Source of the DNA: Benincasa hispida
Lineage: Eukaryota; Streptophyta; Magnoliopsida; Cucurbitales; Cucurbitaceae
Reading direction: 5' to 3'
DNA length: 64,000 bases
NCBI RefSeq assembly: GCF_009727055.1
Contig: NC_052357.1
Coordinates: 11,870,249-11,934,248 of the forward strand
Shown here: positions 35,416-47,537 of the stretch, in pieces
Position numbering within the stretch: the first letter of the stretch is position 1
Layout: each line of letters begins with the position of its first letter
Program-made: the position numbers and the translations under genes
Notes under the pieces: generated by a model
The model's database searches: none
Told to the model about the DNA's origin: nothing
Seen by the model: only the letters and a program-made list of their open reading frames with translations

Positions 35416-36992
35416 TGTAGCCTTTTACTTAGAACTATGAGGGCTGATGAGCAGAATATGTGTTGATAATACTAAGAATTCATGTGGAAAAGTGAGTTGG
35501 CATCGACTAGCACTGAAAACCCTCGCTAACCCTATATCATGCGTTATTCTATGTCAAAATGTCTATTTTTGTAGCTATTGCAGGAATTGATCGCATGCAT
35601 TGATCCCAGACCATCGCAAAGTTGATCGCATGCGTTAATCTTTATGAAGACTAGTTTGTCACATGGAATGTTGCAGCTACAGAGTGATAATCGTGATAAA
35701 AGGTTGATAGCAAGGTGGGTGGAATACGTTGATACTTCAGAAGAAACGATCATAAACGCATACCTTGAGAGTATAAGAAAAATAAGATGATGTTGACATT
35801 TCACTTACCGCGTCAGAAGTGACAATGATTCAGAGCAGGACTACCAATGGTGTTGACGTGTGAGCTTTATAAATATAGAGCATTGGAGCCCAACTTCAAT
35901 CCATCCTAGTCTCTGCCTTAGGTAGATTCTTGTGATCACAGATGAGAGCGTGAACAAGACATTCTCTGAGAGTTCTTCACTCTCACGACCTTTTCCGAGT
36001 GACGACCGGAGCTTCGCCAGAGATAGAGCTCAAGAAAGACTTCTCCACCACCCATCCATAGCATCATCGGCAGCCTTGACATACTTCTGATGGAAGCAAG
36101 AGATTGCCTACATCTAGCCCTCCACCTCTCCTCTTATCTATGTATTATATTACATTTTGGCTTAAGACATTAATACATTTTGTAATCAATGCATATCTTT
36201 AGTTCCTTTAGCACCATCTTCATCTTCTTTTTCTTTATCATCGTTTAGTTAAGTGTTGATTGCAAGAGTTATTGCATATTTAATCATGCGGTATAGAGGA
36301 CGCATATAATAAACAACCGAGAGGTGTGCGTTGCACGAGTATAGAGAGCCAATCCTCTTTACTTAGTGCAAGGCTATCATAATGCTTGTCTATGAGCTGA
36401 GTAGTTATAGTTAACTGCCCGAGAGGGCAACTCACTAAGCAAAATAAGCAGTGTTCCTAGAGATAAGAATAATCTTATGCTTAACGCAACCATGCATTAT
36501 AGAGATATAATGCATGCGGCTGACGACCAGGAGGTGTGGATGCGTTAGTGTGGCGAGCTAGGATTACTCTTGCGACCAAGCATAATGATGCGGTGAATTT
36601 ATTCCCTCCACAATTCTATTTCTCCATACACTTTATTATGCATTAACAGTTGTCGCATCTCTACCAATTCTCATAGTCAAACTTCCATTGATCAATCTAT
36701 TTAGTTATGAGTAGAAGTAGCGCATAGTTCATTAGCTTCTTTCTTTTTACTTTTATTCATCACCTCAAACGCATTACTTCGCAAACATCATACAGTTACA
36801 AGTCCCTGTGTTCGACCTCGAATCATTCCGAGAAACTTGTATTCTCGTTATACTTGGCGAGAGAGCAAGAAAACTTATGACAGGAATGCATGGTCATCGC
36901 ATACACAATTAACGCATATTCCTCAGTTCAATGCATGACCATCAGTGCATAGAAATCAATGCATATCAAAAGAGTGCATTTTCCTCTCACCA
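35411..36992 (+). repeat. 5' LTR of the non-autonomous element
   Basis: It aligns along its length with 38540-40130 at roughly 85-90 percent by eye, including the blocks 'tatgagggctgatgag', 'cttaggtagattcttgtgatcaca' and 'agcataatgatgcggt'. Confidence 0.8.
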
Positions 36993-38523
36993 AGTTTTTG
37001 GCATCGTTGTCGGGGACTTGACATCTAATAATTTGTTAAGTTTTGTGTTTTCATAGGCACCCTTTTACTCTTAGGCGTATTGTGGCTTATGCGACCAAGT
37101 TGCAAATTCAATTTGAGTAAAGGTGATGCGCTAAAATGCAATATTGCCCCTGAGATCAAAAGGCTATCTGTCACATGAGTTGGAAGCAAACTTAGAAGCA
37201 TGGTAATCGCCATACGGCCAATGAATGCTGGAAGCTCCAATGGTCGGGACAATGAGTTCCTTGACTCAAGCAATCGAGTTCAATCTCCTACATGGAAGAG
37301 TCTTTGCGGTGACTTCACTCCAATTTCTCTAGGGACGTATTCTATTTATCTTTACTTACTTTTCCTAGTTAACTTCTTATTTTATTTGTTTGATTATTGT
37401 TGTTTTGGATTTGCGGCTGCTTTTCGTGGATGTGGTGTTGTGTTCGCTCTTTGTGGTGTGATAATAATTACCTCTTGGTGTGTTGCTTTGAAAGAAGAAT
37501 CTTGCCCATCATTCAACGCATGGCTATTTCCTCTGCATGAATTCTGAGTATTGACGCAATTGATATTCTGCTCGCATCTCTTTTCTTGTTATCTTTTATG
37601 CATTATCCTTTTGAAATTCTTTTTTTATCCGCTTGCTTTCTTTTGCGTTGATAGATTAGCATCCATGATGATATGTAAATTCACTACATCCACTAACTAA
37701 ACGACACATGGTTCACCTTGCTTTAGTAGCTTCTTCAAGGTTTGACGGTCTTAAGTTTTATAATGTGCAAACCTCTGTTCAAACCTCTTTTACTGCATTT
37801 CTGAAGAGTTTGTCTTTAGGTTTTTGGCAAAGACCCTGCCACTCTCTAAATTGGGCGTGGTAGTGGTCCGAGCAAATGCATCATTTTTCTTAACATTGCG
37901 ATGATTATTCAAAAAAAGAAAAAAAAACATCATAATAAAAACTTTACTATCAGCGCAAAGGGGAAACCCAAGCTGATAAGAGTTAAAATAGTGAAAGACA
38001 CTTATCCATAGTTGGATACTTCGCATGACACCCGTGCAAGTAAGCCAAAACGAAAGTAGGTGACCAGAATCAACGTATAATAACAATTCCTCTGTCTGGT
38101 GCAAACTAAAATTAGCTAAGACAAGAGTTAAAGTTAAATATGGCATGCAACAGAAGTTGGATGCCCACATGACACCCGTGGAGGCAAGCCAAAACAAAGA
38201 GCGTAACCAAGTTCAACACCTCAATCCAATAATGAATCGCAAAGCTTTGAATCGTATTAAACAATCGCATTGTAAAAAACTAAAAGCAAAGTTATCTATG
38301 ATGAGTAAAAAGTTTTTGAGCGGAGGCTTGTCAGAATTAGACTTATAAAATATTTCTCAAAAGAAGTAGCTAAGTTTGAGGAGAGTGCTGCTGTCAAGGT
38401 TAGAGGTGCAAATGAACTATATTATGAGAAATTGATCAACGCAAAGGAAGAGTCAGAGGGCTAGTTTTGAATTTCCTTAGTATAAGACATGCTTGAGGAC
38501 AAGCATGATTCTAAATTTGAGAG
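36993..38523 (+). other. Interior of the non-autonomous LTR element
   Basis: There is no pol domain. A 115-codon open frame (37200-37547) turns into a hydrophobic low-complexity sequence and has no recognised domain. A local duplication ('ttggat.c..catgacacccgtg', 38012-38050 and 38155-38190) is present. The rest looks like a collapsed gag/leader. Confidence 0.5.
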
Positions 38524-40130
38524 TGTGATAGCTTGTAGAAATACAATCTATTATAGTCTTTCACTTAGAATTATGAGGGCTGATGAGAAGAATATGCGTT
38601 GATAATACTAAGAATTCATGTCGAAAAGTGAGCTTGCGTCGACCGACATCAAAACCCTTGCTAACCCTATATTTATTCTGTGTTAAAATGTCTATTTTTG
38701 TAACTATTACAGGAATCGATCACATGTGTTGATCTCAGACCATCACAAAGTTGATCGCATGCGTTAATCTTCATGAAGATTAATTCGTCGCATCGAATGC
38801 TACAACTATAGAGTGATAACCGTGATAAAAGATTGATCGCAAGTTGGGTGGAATGCGTTGATACTTCAAAAGAAACAATCATGAATTCATACCTTGGGAG
38901 TATAAAAAAAATAAGATGATGCTGACATTTCACCTACCGCATCAGAAGTGGCATTGATTCAGAGTGGTACTACCAATGTTGTCGACGTTTAAGCTCTATA
39001 AATAGAGCCTTAGAGCCCAACTTCAATCCATCCTAGTCTTTGCCTTAGGTAGATTCTTGTGATCACAAATGAGAGCGTGAGCAAGACATTATTTTAGAGT
39101 TTTTCACTCCCACGGTTCTTTCCGAGTGACGATCAGAGCTTTGCCGGAGATAAAGCTCGAGAGAGACTTCTCCACCACCCATCCATGGCACCACCGGCAG
39201 CCTTGACGTACTTCTGATGGAAGCAAGAGATTTCCTACATCTAGCTCTCTACCTCTCCTCTTATCTCTATATTGTATTACATTTTAGCTAAAGACATTAA
39301 TACATTTTGTAATCAATGCATCTCTTTAGTTCCTTCAAATCTTCATCATCTTTTTCTTCTTTATCATCGTTTACGTTCATCATTTAATTAAGTATTGATT
39401 GCAAGAGGTATCGCATACTCCATACTGCGGTATAGAGGTATGACACATGTAGTAAACCATCGAGCGGTGTGCATTATGCGAGTATAACGAGCCAATCTGC
39501 TTTGCTTAGTGCAAGGCTATCGCAATACTTGTCTATGAGTTGAGTAGCTATAACTAACTGCCCGAGAGGATAACTCAGTAAGCAAAGTAAGTAGTGTTCC
39601 TAGAGATAGGAATAATCTTATGCTCAATGCAACCATGCGTTATAGAGATATAAGCATGCGACTGACCAACGAGAGGTGTGCGATGTATTAGTGTGGCGAG
39701 CCAGGATTACTCTTGCGACGAAGCATAATGATGCGGTAAATTTATTCCCTCCACAATTCTATTTCTCCATGCACCTTATTACACGTTAACAGCTGCCGCA
39801 TCTCTACCAATTCTCATAGTCAAACTTCCATTGCTCAATTTGTTTAGTTAGGAGTAGGAGTAGCGCGTAATCCATTAGCTTCTTTCTTTTTACTTTTATT
39901 CATCGTCTCAAATACATTGCAAACATCATACAGTTATAAGTCCCTATGTTCAACCTCGGATCATCCTGAGAAACTTGCGTTCTCACTATACTTGGCAAGA
40001 GAGCAAGAAAACTTGTGATAGGAATGCATGGTCATCGCATACACGATTAACGCATATTCCTCAGTTCAACATATGACCATCAGCACATAGAAATTAATGC
40101 ATATCAAAAGAATGCATTTTCCTCTCACCA
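38524..40130 (+). repeat. 3' LTR of the non-autonomous element
   Basis: It starts TGTGATAGCTTGTAG directly after the purine-rich 'aaatttgagag' tract and ends CTCTCACCA at 40130. A partial third copy lies at 1561-1745. Confidence 0.8.
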
Positions 40131-40429
40131 TTGAGCTCAGCTGATCTTAGCACATAATAATAATTGTTTTATTTTTGCAAAAGCAATCTCTCAAAACTAA
40201 ATATTAACAAGGCAAAAATAATTCATTAACCAGCTTATTTTATCATCTGCCATCAGCCATCTATTGTCATTAAAATTCAAAATATAAGGCTTTATTAAGG
40301 TAATTATTTTTTTTAAAAAAAAATAAACTTATATATATTATTTTTACTTATAAGTTTCTTTATTTTCTTATCCACTTTCTATCCATATTTTTAAAAAATC
40401 AAGCCAACTTTTCAAACTAAATCTATATA

Positions 40430-41064
40430 TCCACATCGGCGATCCACCTTTACAACTGAAACTAGCTGGACAAACAGCGAGCTGACCCACTTGAAGAACA
40501 ACCACGACAAACAACCACCGAAAAACCAACCGGAGAACACCTGGAGAATAACACCCAACCACGACGAAGAACGCCCAACCACGACGAACAACCACCAGAA
40601 GAACACGCAAAGAACAATGAAGAACACCCACGCGCCGGCGAAGAACACCCAGAGAACACCCACGTGCCGATGAAAACCAACCGAAAAACAACTGGAGAAC
40701 ACCCACGATGATGACCCACCACTGGAAGAAGCCCACGACAACGGAGATCCAAGCAACACCAGTGACGACGACGATCAGAAGTGATGTGCACGGCCAAGCT
40801 AAGGAGAGAAGAGAGGGTTTGATAAGAGAGAAGTGAAAGGAGAGAGAAGATTTGATATGAAATGGAGAAGATATTTTTTAATAAAGTTAAAAAAAAAAAA
40901 AAAGAGAGAGAGGTCTTTAATGTTGGTTTTAAACCGACATTGTAGCCCATCTTCAATGTGAGTTTAAAACTGACATTAAAGATCTATTTTTTTTTTTAAA
41001 ACCGACATTATACATCTGATTTTACTTTTTTCAACTGGCATTAAAGCCCAAAATTTTTGTAGTG
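40430..41064. mobile_element. Right part of a non-autonomous CACTA (En/Spm) element
   Basis: It ends AAAATTTTTGTAGTG at 41064, the complement of a CACTA terminus (CACTACAAAAATTTTGGGC). Inside the end are repeated palindromic sub-terminal motifs of the type TTTAATGTYGGTTTTAAACC (40916-41045). The same terminal module occurs at 63867-64000. An A/C-rich degenerate repeat based on 'gaagaacaccca' fills 40490-40720. No left CACTA end was found, so the element is truncated and its left boundary is approximate. Confidence 0.7.
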
Positions 41065-41088
41065 ACCGTTTGATTTTTGTTATTTAAT

Positions 41089-41127
41089 AGAAGAAGAAGA
41101 AGAAGAAGAAGAAGAAGAAGAAGAAGA
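41089..41127 (+). repeat. (AAG)n microsatellite
   Basis: About 13 AGA/AAG units lie 25 bp beyond the CACTA terminus. Confidence 0.9.
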
Positions 41128-41222
41128 GAAATCAAGCCTAAAAACATCATTTACTAGTGGTTTCAATGTTTTGTTGTTTACATTTTTAGGATTGTTAAAA
41201 AAAAAGTCATATTTTGAAAACT

Positions 41223-41511
41223 AAGACCCCGTTTAGTAACTATTTTGTTTTTTGTTTTTGTTTTTAAAATTTAAGCCTATAGACACTACTTTTACCTCCA
41301 AATTTATTCATTTGTTATATGCTTTTCACGAATGGTTTAAAAAACTAAACCAAATTTTGATAACTAAACAAAGTAGTTTTTGTTTTTTAAATTTGGTTAG
41401 GAATTCAATCATTTACTTAAGAAATATACAAATCATTGTAAGAAATGTGGAGGAAATAAACTTAATTTTCAAAAACAAAAAACATAAAACAAAATTATTG
41501 TCAGACAAGGC
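41223..41511. mobile_element. MITE with 'ccgtttagtaactatttt' ends
   Basis: The left end 'gaccccgtttagtaactattttg' and the complement of the right end 'ggccttgtctgacaataatttt' form imperfect terminal inverted repeats. The internal part matches the MITE at 42648-42928 ('cctatagacactactt', 'aactaaaccaaaattt'). Confidence 0.55.
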
Positions 41512-42640
41512 CGAAACGAATTAATTTTCAAAATTTTATTGTTGTTTTTGGAAATTGACAATGAACTAAATGTCTACCCAAGGAATATGAACATCATTAA
41601 TAAAGAATTTGTGAGAAAACAAACACAATTTTCAAAACTCAAATGAGAAAACAAACACAATTTTCAAAACTCAAATAGTTACAAAATAAGTTGTAGTTTT
41701 CAATAACTTGTTATTGTTTCCAAATTTTGACTAAGAATCCAAGCTTTTTTTTTTTCAAAAAAAGGGTGAGAACTTCAATAACATAAAACTAAAATTAAAA
41801 TTGTTACCAAAATGTTTGTATTAAATTTACACAATGTATTAATAAAACATTTTTCCATCCTTTTGTAAGAAAAAACAACACAAGTGAGATGAAAGGTTCG
41901 GATATATATATTTTTAAAAGTATAGTCACAGTAATAAATAATCAGTTATTTTGTAAAGAAAATTAATGTTGATATTTGTTTAACATCTACGTATTATTGA
42001 ATTATTATTTCATTGAGACAGGTTTGCTGATTTCAGTTTTGTTTTCTCTTCATACCCAACTACCTCAAAATTTAGTGTTGGGATATTTTATTATTATTAT
42101 TATTTATCTCTACTCTTTTTTCACTTAGTCAAATAAATGACAATATAATAGATAGTTGAGAGACTTTGTTAACAAATCTGGAAAGACTTGAGAGAGAGAG
42201 GTCGTATTGTTCAGACCTCTTTTTTTTTCTTAATTATTATTAATAATAAAAAAAATAATAATAAACAGATAAAAAATAAAAAATAAAAAAATGTTAATTA
42301 TTTGCATTCAACTACCATGCTTTTCATTCAACTACCATTCTTTTGAATTTCGATCCAATAATATGATTCATCAGAATACTTAATTAGGTTTTGTTTGATA
42401 ATTTCTTGATTTTTGACATTTTTAGTTTTTAAAAAAATAAGTTTATGAACACTGTTATTACCTCTGAGATTTCTTTTATTTAGTATCTATTTCATGTGTG
42501 TTTTCAAAATCCAAAAAAAAATTATAAAAAGTATATAGTATAATTTTTTTTTTTATAAATGTTTTTAAAATTTAAAATTTTACTATAACTTTAAATGTCT
42601 CTTAAACAAGGATAACAAGTTAAAAAGATAGGTTTGTTAA
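41512..42640. other. AT-rich sequence, repeat-derived
   Basis: There is a tandem duplication of a 32-bp unit ('gagaaaacaaacacaattttcaaaactcaaat', 41611-41675) and fragments of the flanking MITE family. No gene is visible. Confidence 0.45.
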
Positions 42641-42647
42641 TTATTTA

Positions 42648-42928
42648 GGTCCATTTTGGTAATTATTTTTTTTTTTTTTAAATTAAGTCTATGTATACTG
42701 CTTCCAATTCCAAATTTCTTCATTTATTGTCAATTGTTCAAAAAACCAAACCAAAATTTGAAAACTACAAAATTAGCTTTTAAAATTTTGTTTTTGTTTT
42801 TGGATTTTGTCTCAGGATTTAATCATTGAACTTAAAAAATATGCAAATTATTGTAACAAATGGGATAAAAAATAGGCTTGATTTTCAAAAATAAAAAATA
42901 AAAGACGAAATAGTTACCAAACGAAGCC
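42648..42928. mobile_element. MITE, complete copy of the same family
   Basis: The left end GGTCCATTTTGGTAATTATT and the complement of the right end GGCTTCGTTTGGTAACTATT are about 20-bp terminal inverted repeats around a 240-bp AT-rich body. Further diverged pieces of the family lie at 42935-43245 and about 14020-14225. Confidence 0.6.
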
Positions 42929-43597
42929 AGATTTTAAAATTAAGTCTATCTCTAAATTTCTTGTTTTACTATCTACTATTAATTTATCAATGTTTTGAAA
43001 AACTAAATAAAAAAAAGTCTTTAATAAGTAATTTTTGTTTTTAGAATTTTGATGACAATTTGATTATTTTACTTAAGAAAGATACAAATCAATGTAAGAA
43101 ATTACGAGAAAATATGTTCAATTTTCAAAAACTAAAAATGAAATGGTTATCAAATCGACTTAAATTATGAAAATTAAAAATAAAAAACTAAAAACTAAAA
43201 ATAAGCTCAAATTTTAAAAAAATTAAGTGATTTCCAAATGGGGTCATACTCTTAAATGTATTATTTTAAAAGATGGTTGTATTTTGAAAGAAGAATATTG
43301 AACAAATTTTCGCGTGGGAGGAGAGATGCATTTTCTGTTAGTTTTCGTCCGCCTTAATCCTCAATTTACAAACTTCTCTTCGTGTACGTCTAATTGATTA
43401 TTCATTGACAATACTTAGCTACACAATTATTATTTTGAAAGATTATCCACATATATATTTAATTTTAGAAAAGATTACCCGTAAATTTGGTTCATGAATT
43501 TTTAAAATAGACCCTTTTAATCCTTTTTAAGTAAAAAAAGTTACGTGTAATTTAGATTTTTTAATTTTCCCTTAATAATCGATATATATATATATAT

Positions 43598-43599
<2 letters not shown>

Positions 43600-43634
<35 letters not shown>
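43600..43634. repeat. 35-bp poly(T) run next to a (TA)n run
   Basis: An uninterrupted T35 follows a short TA repeat. The sequence to its right (43640-44090) is less AT-rich and structured, so the run could be the poly(A) tail of a minus-strand retroposed copy. No source gene was recognised. Confidence 0.5.
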
Positions 43635-43637
<3 letters not shown>

Positions 43638-44144
43638 TATTAACATTATAGAACTAGTTTCTTATTAAGGGAAATAGAAGACACTTGAAGTCCACATTGA
43701 CATAAGAGTACAAGATATCTCCAAAGGATGAGCCAAACATATCGAGCTGAAAATCCCTCACACGAAATAGGTGATCATCCAGTTGAGTTAATTGTATTTG
43801 TCACCTAATTACCTCGACATGTCCACCTCTAACACCATCATTAGAGCAAAAGGTCTAAGCGAATGACAGTACGAGAGTCATATAAATATAATTTTAACCC
43901 CCAACAGGCAAGCATTTAGCTAGTACTTCCCTATTAAACACTTAGATTTTGTTGATTCAGACATCCATATTTATGTAACACGATATCATACTTAGTGTGA
44001 CATATATGATTCTTGTGCATGTCAACTCAGTTGAAGAGCAACCAAGTGGAAATGGACATGAGAAAATTCACACGTCAATAAATAAGAAGTGTTATTTTAA
44101 GAACAAGAAACCTTTTTTTTTATTATAAAAAAAAAAAAAGCCTA

Positions 44145-44508
44145 ATGACTATCTTGGTCTCTATACTTTTGGTTTTATTTCATTTGGTTCTAGTACTTTC
44201 AAAATGTTCATTTTTGTCTTTATACTTTCAATTTTGGTTCATTTTGGTCCCTTTGATTCATTTCAATTCTTGAATTTTCAAAAAGTAATCATTTTGTCCT
44301 ATAAAAATGAAAATAAAGGAACCAAAATGATCACTTTTAAAAAATACAAGTACCAAAATGAATCAAACTTGAATTGAAAGTATAAGTTTGAAAATATAGG
44401 AATCAAAATGAAAAACATTGAAAGTACAAAATCAAAATGAACATTTTGAAAATACATCAACCAAAATAAATCAAAATCAAAAGTATAAAGATGAAAGCGA
44501 TATTTGAA
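44145..44508. repeat. Long foldback element
   Basis: The left arm ('ggtctctatacttttgg..', '..tttcaaaatgttcattttt') and the right arm ('..aaaatgaacattttgaaaat..', '..aaaagtataaagatgaaag') are inverted over most of the 360 bp, giving one large imperfect hairpin. Confidence 0.65.
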
Positions 44509-44524
44509 TTTGAAACAAACAAAA

Positions 44525-44542
44525 AATATTAAAACTCTAACT

Positions 44543-44580
<38 letters not shown>

Positions 44581-44590
44581 AGTTAGAAAC
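44525..44590. repeat. TA-cored palindrome
   Basis: CTAACTTTATAATA, then a (TA)n core, then TATTATAAAGTTAG: a near-perfect palindrome of about 60 bp. Confidence 0.75.
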
Positions 44591-45690
44591 TTCAACAAAC
44601 AAACTAAGATTTAAAGTAACAAAAATTGAATGAATATGTAGAATCTAAACCAAACACCGCACACCAAAGAAAATGAAGATGTAAAAAGGAACCCTCTTGG
44701 CAGTTGGAGAAGCGCGAGCACAATATACAAGAGGAGCACCAAAACTTTGAACGACAGCGTTTCAACGTTTGACTAATATTCCACTAAGATTATTTAAATA
44801 ACAATTTTCTACCATACTGAACGGTTGACGCTGTTTCTTATGAACAGATTCTGGTTGACTATGACCTACACATCCAATAACCGCCATATTATTAAGAAAA
44901 AAAACGTGATTAGTGTATTTTTTTTTTCTTTTCAGCTCTTCATTTAAATGACTCGAAGACAAAATTCAACGAAATTAGGTTGGATTAGAAATTTATTTCT
45001 ATTGAATTAGTTCAATTGATTAAATTTTTTGGATTAGATTGATTAAGGTCTCGTGTATCCATCATAGACATAATAAATCAATGATAATTTGAAGAGTATA
45101 CCTCATTTGATTACATTTGTTATTTTATTTCGTAATTTTAATAAAATGTGGGATCCACTTTGAATTTTGTAATCAAAGACCACACTTTGATTGGGAAATT
45201 GGGGGTGTACAATCTAATTATTTTGAAATTTATGTGAGACCCACTAGCCGTTATCGTTACCGTTACTATTATCGTTACATATATTGTTATTATTACAGTA
45301 TTAATAAAAACAATAACAATAAATGTGACAAATTTGTAATTCTAAGTAAACGCGATAAAAAATAACCAAATTATGTTTGCGACTCAAATTTATTATGGTT
45401 GATCCACCTCCATGAATGAAATCTGATTACGATTACACCACTTTCCATTATGATTTGGTAAATGTTTATCGAGTATTAAGAAATTAATATTAATTCAAGC
45501 ATTATATTTAGTTATGGGAGTGTAAAATTAGCTATGTGTTTATTTATTTTAATTTGGTTTCATTGTTATTTTAAACAAATTGTATCCACCATAACTTTTT
45601 TCTTTTAAAAAAAATATTGAATATTTTGGAGTACGATTTTCAATAAAATAAGTTTTAAGTTTTCATCATAATTTAATATCTTAAAATAGT
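44591..45690. other. Unassigned sequence before the tRNA array
   Basis: No gene is visible. A GC-richer 100-bp piece at 44690-44790 and a 'gttatcgttaccgttac' type microsatellite at about 45250-45300 are the only structured parts. Confidence 0.35.
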
Positions 45691-45706
45691 TTTGTTCTTC
45701 AAACAT

Positions 45707-45780
45707 GTTGCCTTGGCCTAGTGGTTAAGATGGGTAGCTACTGAGTACATGGGATTTCTTGAAGAGAGCCTGAGAATAAA
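45707..45780 (+). pseudogene. Decayed tRNA-Ser copy 1
   Basis: The D-arm region 'ccttggcctagtggttaag' is recognisable, but the anticodon arm (ctactgagtacat) and T-arm are mutated. It is not foldable as a tRNA. Confidence 0.6.
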
Positions 45781-45898
45781 TTTTTTTACTTTCATCACAC
45801 GTCTAATGGTAAATTTTTTTTTTTTTTTTTTTGTCAAAAGAATGTTTCATTCATGTATAAAAAGTTAATGTTTAAAATTAATTTATATATTTAATTAG

Positions 45899-45980
45899 AT
45901 CACTTTGACTGAGTGGTTAAGGCGTATGCCTGCTAAGTACATGGAATTTCCCCGTGAGAGTCTGAATCTCTCAGGCGACG
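45899..45980 (+). pseudogene. Decayed tRNA-Ser(GCU) copy 2
   Basis: It has the full 82-nt length with anticodon loop CTGCTAA and an intact 3' acceptor side, but mutations in the 5' acceptor strand (ATCACTT) and D-arm (GACTGAG) break pairing. Confidence 0.65.
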
Positions 45981-46032
45981 AAACTTTTTTAGTTTCATCA
46001 CACATCTAAAAATAATTTGTGTGTTCAATTAG

Positions 46033-46108
46033 GTCATTTTGCAAGTTAAGGGTGTGCTTGCTAAGTACATGGGGTTTTCTCACAAAAGTTCAAATGTCGT
46101 AGGCGACA
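46033..46108 (+). pseudogene. Decayed tRNA-Ser copy 3 (second type)
   Basis: The D-arm is shortened (GTCATTTTGCAAGTTAAGG) and the T-arm is altered (AAAGTTCAAATGTCGT). It resembles the copies at 47730 and 60068 more than the intact tRNA. Confidence 0.6.
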
Positions 46109-46510
46109 AATGAAAAAAATGTTATATATATAAAGTTAATGTTTATTCGAAAAATAGAAAAAAAATATTTTTTTTCATACTTCCATTAAACTATATTCCA
46201 TCGTCTAAAAATTAACATTAATATAGTATAGCAGTAATTGACGTATACTTTCATTTTAGATGTTCAAATCTTTATACATTTTATTTGTTTAATAACTCAT
46301 AAGTGAAAGTTTAGAGACCAAATATGCACGAACCTAAAGATTTAAAGACTAAACTTGAGTTTAATTAAAGGATAAATTACACACAAAAAAAACTTTGAAT
46401 TTCATCACTTGTTTAAAAAATACCTCTATACTTACAAATGTTGCAATATTACTCATCAAATTATAGACGTTTCAAAACTATTCATCAAATTAATTTATAT
46501 GTTCAATTAG

Positions 46511-46592
46511 GTCGCTTTGGCCGAGTGGTTAAGGCGTGTGCCTGCTAAGTACATGGGGTTTCCCCGCGAGAGTTCGAATCTCTCAGGCGACG
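46511..46592 (+). tRNA. tRNA-Ser (anticodon GCU), intact
   Basis: This is an 82-nt class II tRNA reading AGC/AGU codons. The acceptor GTCGCTT pairs with AGGCGAC, with discriminator G. The D-arm is GCC...GGC, and anticodon stem TGTGC/GTACA encloses loop CTGCTAA. A long variable arm (TGGGG...CCCCG) is typical of tRNA-Ser. The T-arm GAGAG/CTCTC encloses TTCGAAT. No CCA is encoded, as expected in a nucleus. Upstream are a TATA-like TTTATAT and a CAA motif (TTCAATTAG), and downstream is a T5 pol III terminator at about 46596. It is the only copy in the two arrays that I judge fully foldable. Confidence 0.93.
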
Positions 46593-47025
46593 AAAATTTT
46601 TAGTTTCATGACACAAGAGTAGTAAATAATCTTTTGTCGAAAAAAATGTTTATATATAATGTTTATTCGGAAAATAGAAAAAAATATTTTTTTCATACTT
46701 CGTTAAACTATATTCTATCATCTAAAAATCAACAATAATGTAGTATAGCAGTAATTGACGTATACTTTCAGTTTAGATGTTCAAATCTTTATATCTTTTA
46801 TTTGTTTAAGAACTCATCAGTGAAAGTTTAGAGACCAAATATGCACGAACCTATAGATTTAAAGACTAAACTTGAAATAATTAAAGGATAAATTACATAC
46901 AAAAAAAACTTTGAACTTCGTCACTTCTTTAAAAAAACCTCTATACTTATAAATGTCGCAATATTACTCATCAAATTATAGACGTTTCAAAACTACTCAT
47001 CAAATTAATTCATATGTTCAATTAG

Positions 47026-47105
47026 GTCGCTTTGGCCGAGTGGTTAAGGCGTGTGCCTGCTAAGTACATGGGGTTTCCCCGCGAGAGTTCGAATCTCTCA
47101 GGACG
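47026..47105 (+). pseudogene. tRNA-Ser(GCU) copy 5, 2-nt deletion in acceptor stem
   Basis: It is identical to the intact copy through the T-arm, but the 3' acceptor strand reads AGGACG instead of AGGCGACG. The terminal base pairs are lost and processing is probably blocked. It could instead be an assembly error. Confidence 0.75.
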
Positions 47106-47537
47106 AAAATTTAGTCAACAAAAGAAGAAAACGCGAAAAAATGTTTATATATAATGTTTATTCGGAAAATAGAAAAAAAATATTTTTTTCATACTTCCGT
47201 TAAACTATATTCTATCATCTAAAAATCAACAATAATATAGCATAGCAGTAATTAACATATACTTTCATTTTAGATGTTCAAATCTTTATACTTTTATTTG
47301 TTTAAGAACTCATCAGTGAAAGTTTAGAGACCAAATATGAACGAACCTAAAAATTTAAAGACTAAACTTGAATTTAATTAAAGGATAAATTACACACACA
47401 AAAAAAAAAAAAAAAAAAACTTTGAACTTCATCACTTATTTCAAAAATACCTATATACTTACAAATGTTGCAATATTACTCATCAAATTATAGACGTTTA
47501 AAGACTACTCATCAAATTAATTTATATGTTCAATTAA

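Larger units (their letters stand above)
35411..40130 (+). mobile_element. Non-autonomous LTR retrotransposon (LARD-like, Ty3/gypsy-type ends)
   Basis: Two similar direct repeats of about 1.6 kb (35411-36992 and 38524-40130) flank a 1.5-kb interior. Both LTRs end CTCTCACCA. Just inside the 5' LTR is TTTTTGGCATCGTTGTCGGGG, a mutated form of the 'ttggcgccgttgccgggga' leader seen in many gypsy-type elements. Before the 3' LTR are 'gaggacaagcatgattctaaatttgagagtg' features typical of the same group. No protease, integrase or RT frame exists inside. The 5' LTR lacks its first 15-25 bp and no target duplication is visible. Confidence 0.75.

Noticed and set aside
40368..40956. Overlapping minus-strand frames of 115-164 codons and a plus-strand frame
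   Set aside because: They lie in the degenerate 'gaagaacaccca' repeat of the CACTA fragment. Several frames are open at once, as expected for a repeat, and none has a domain.
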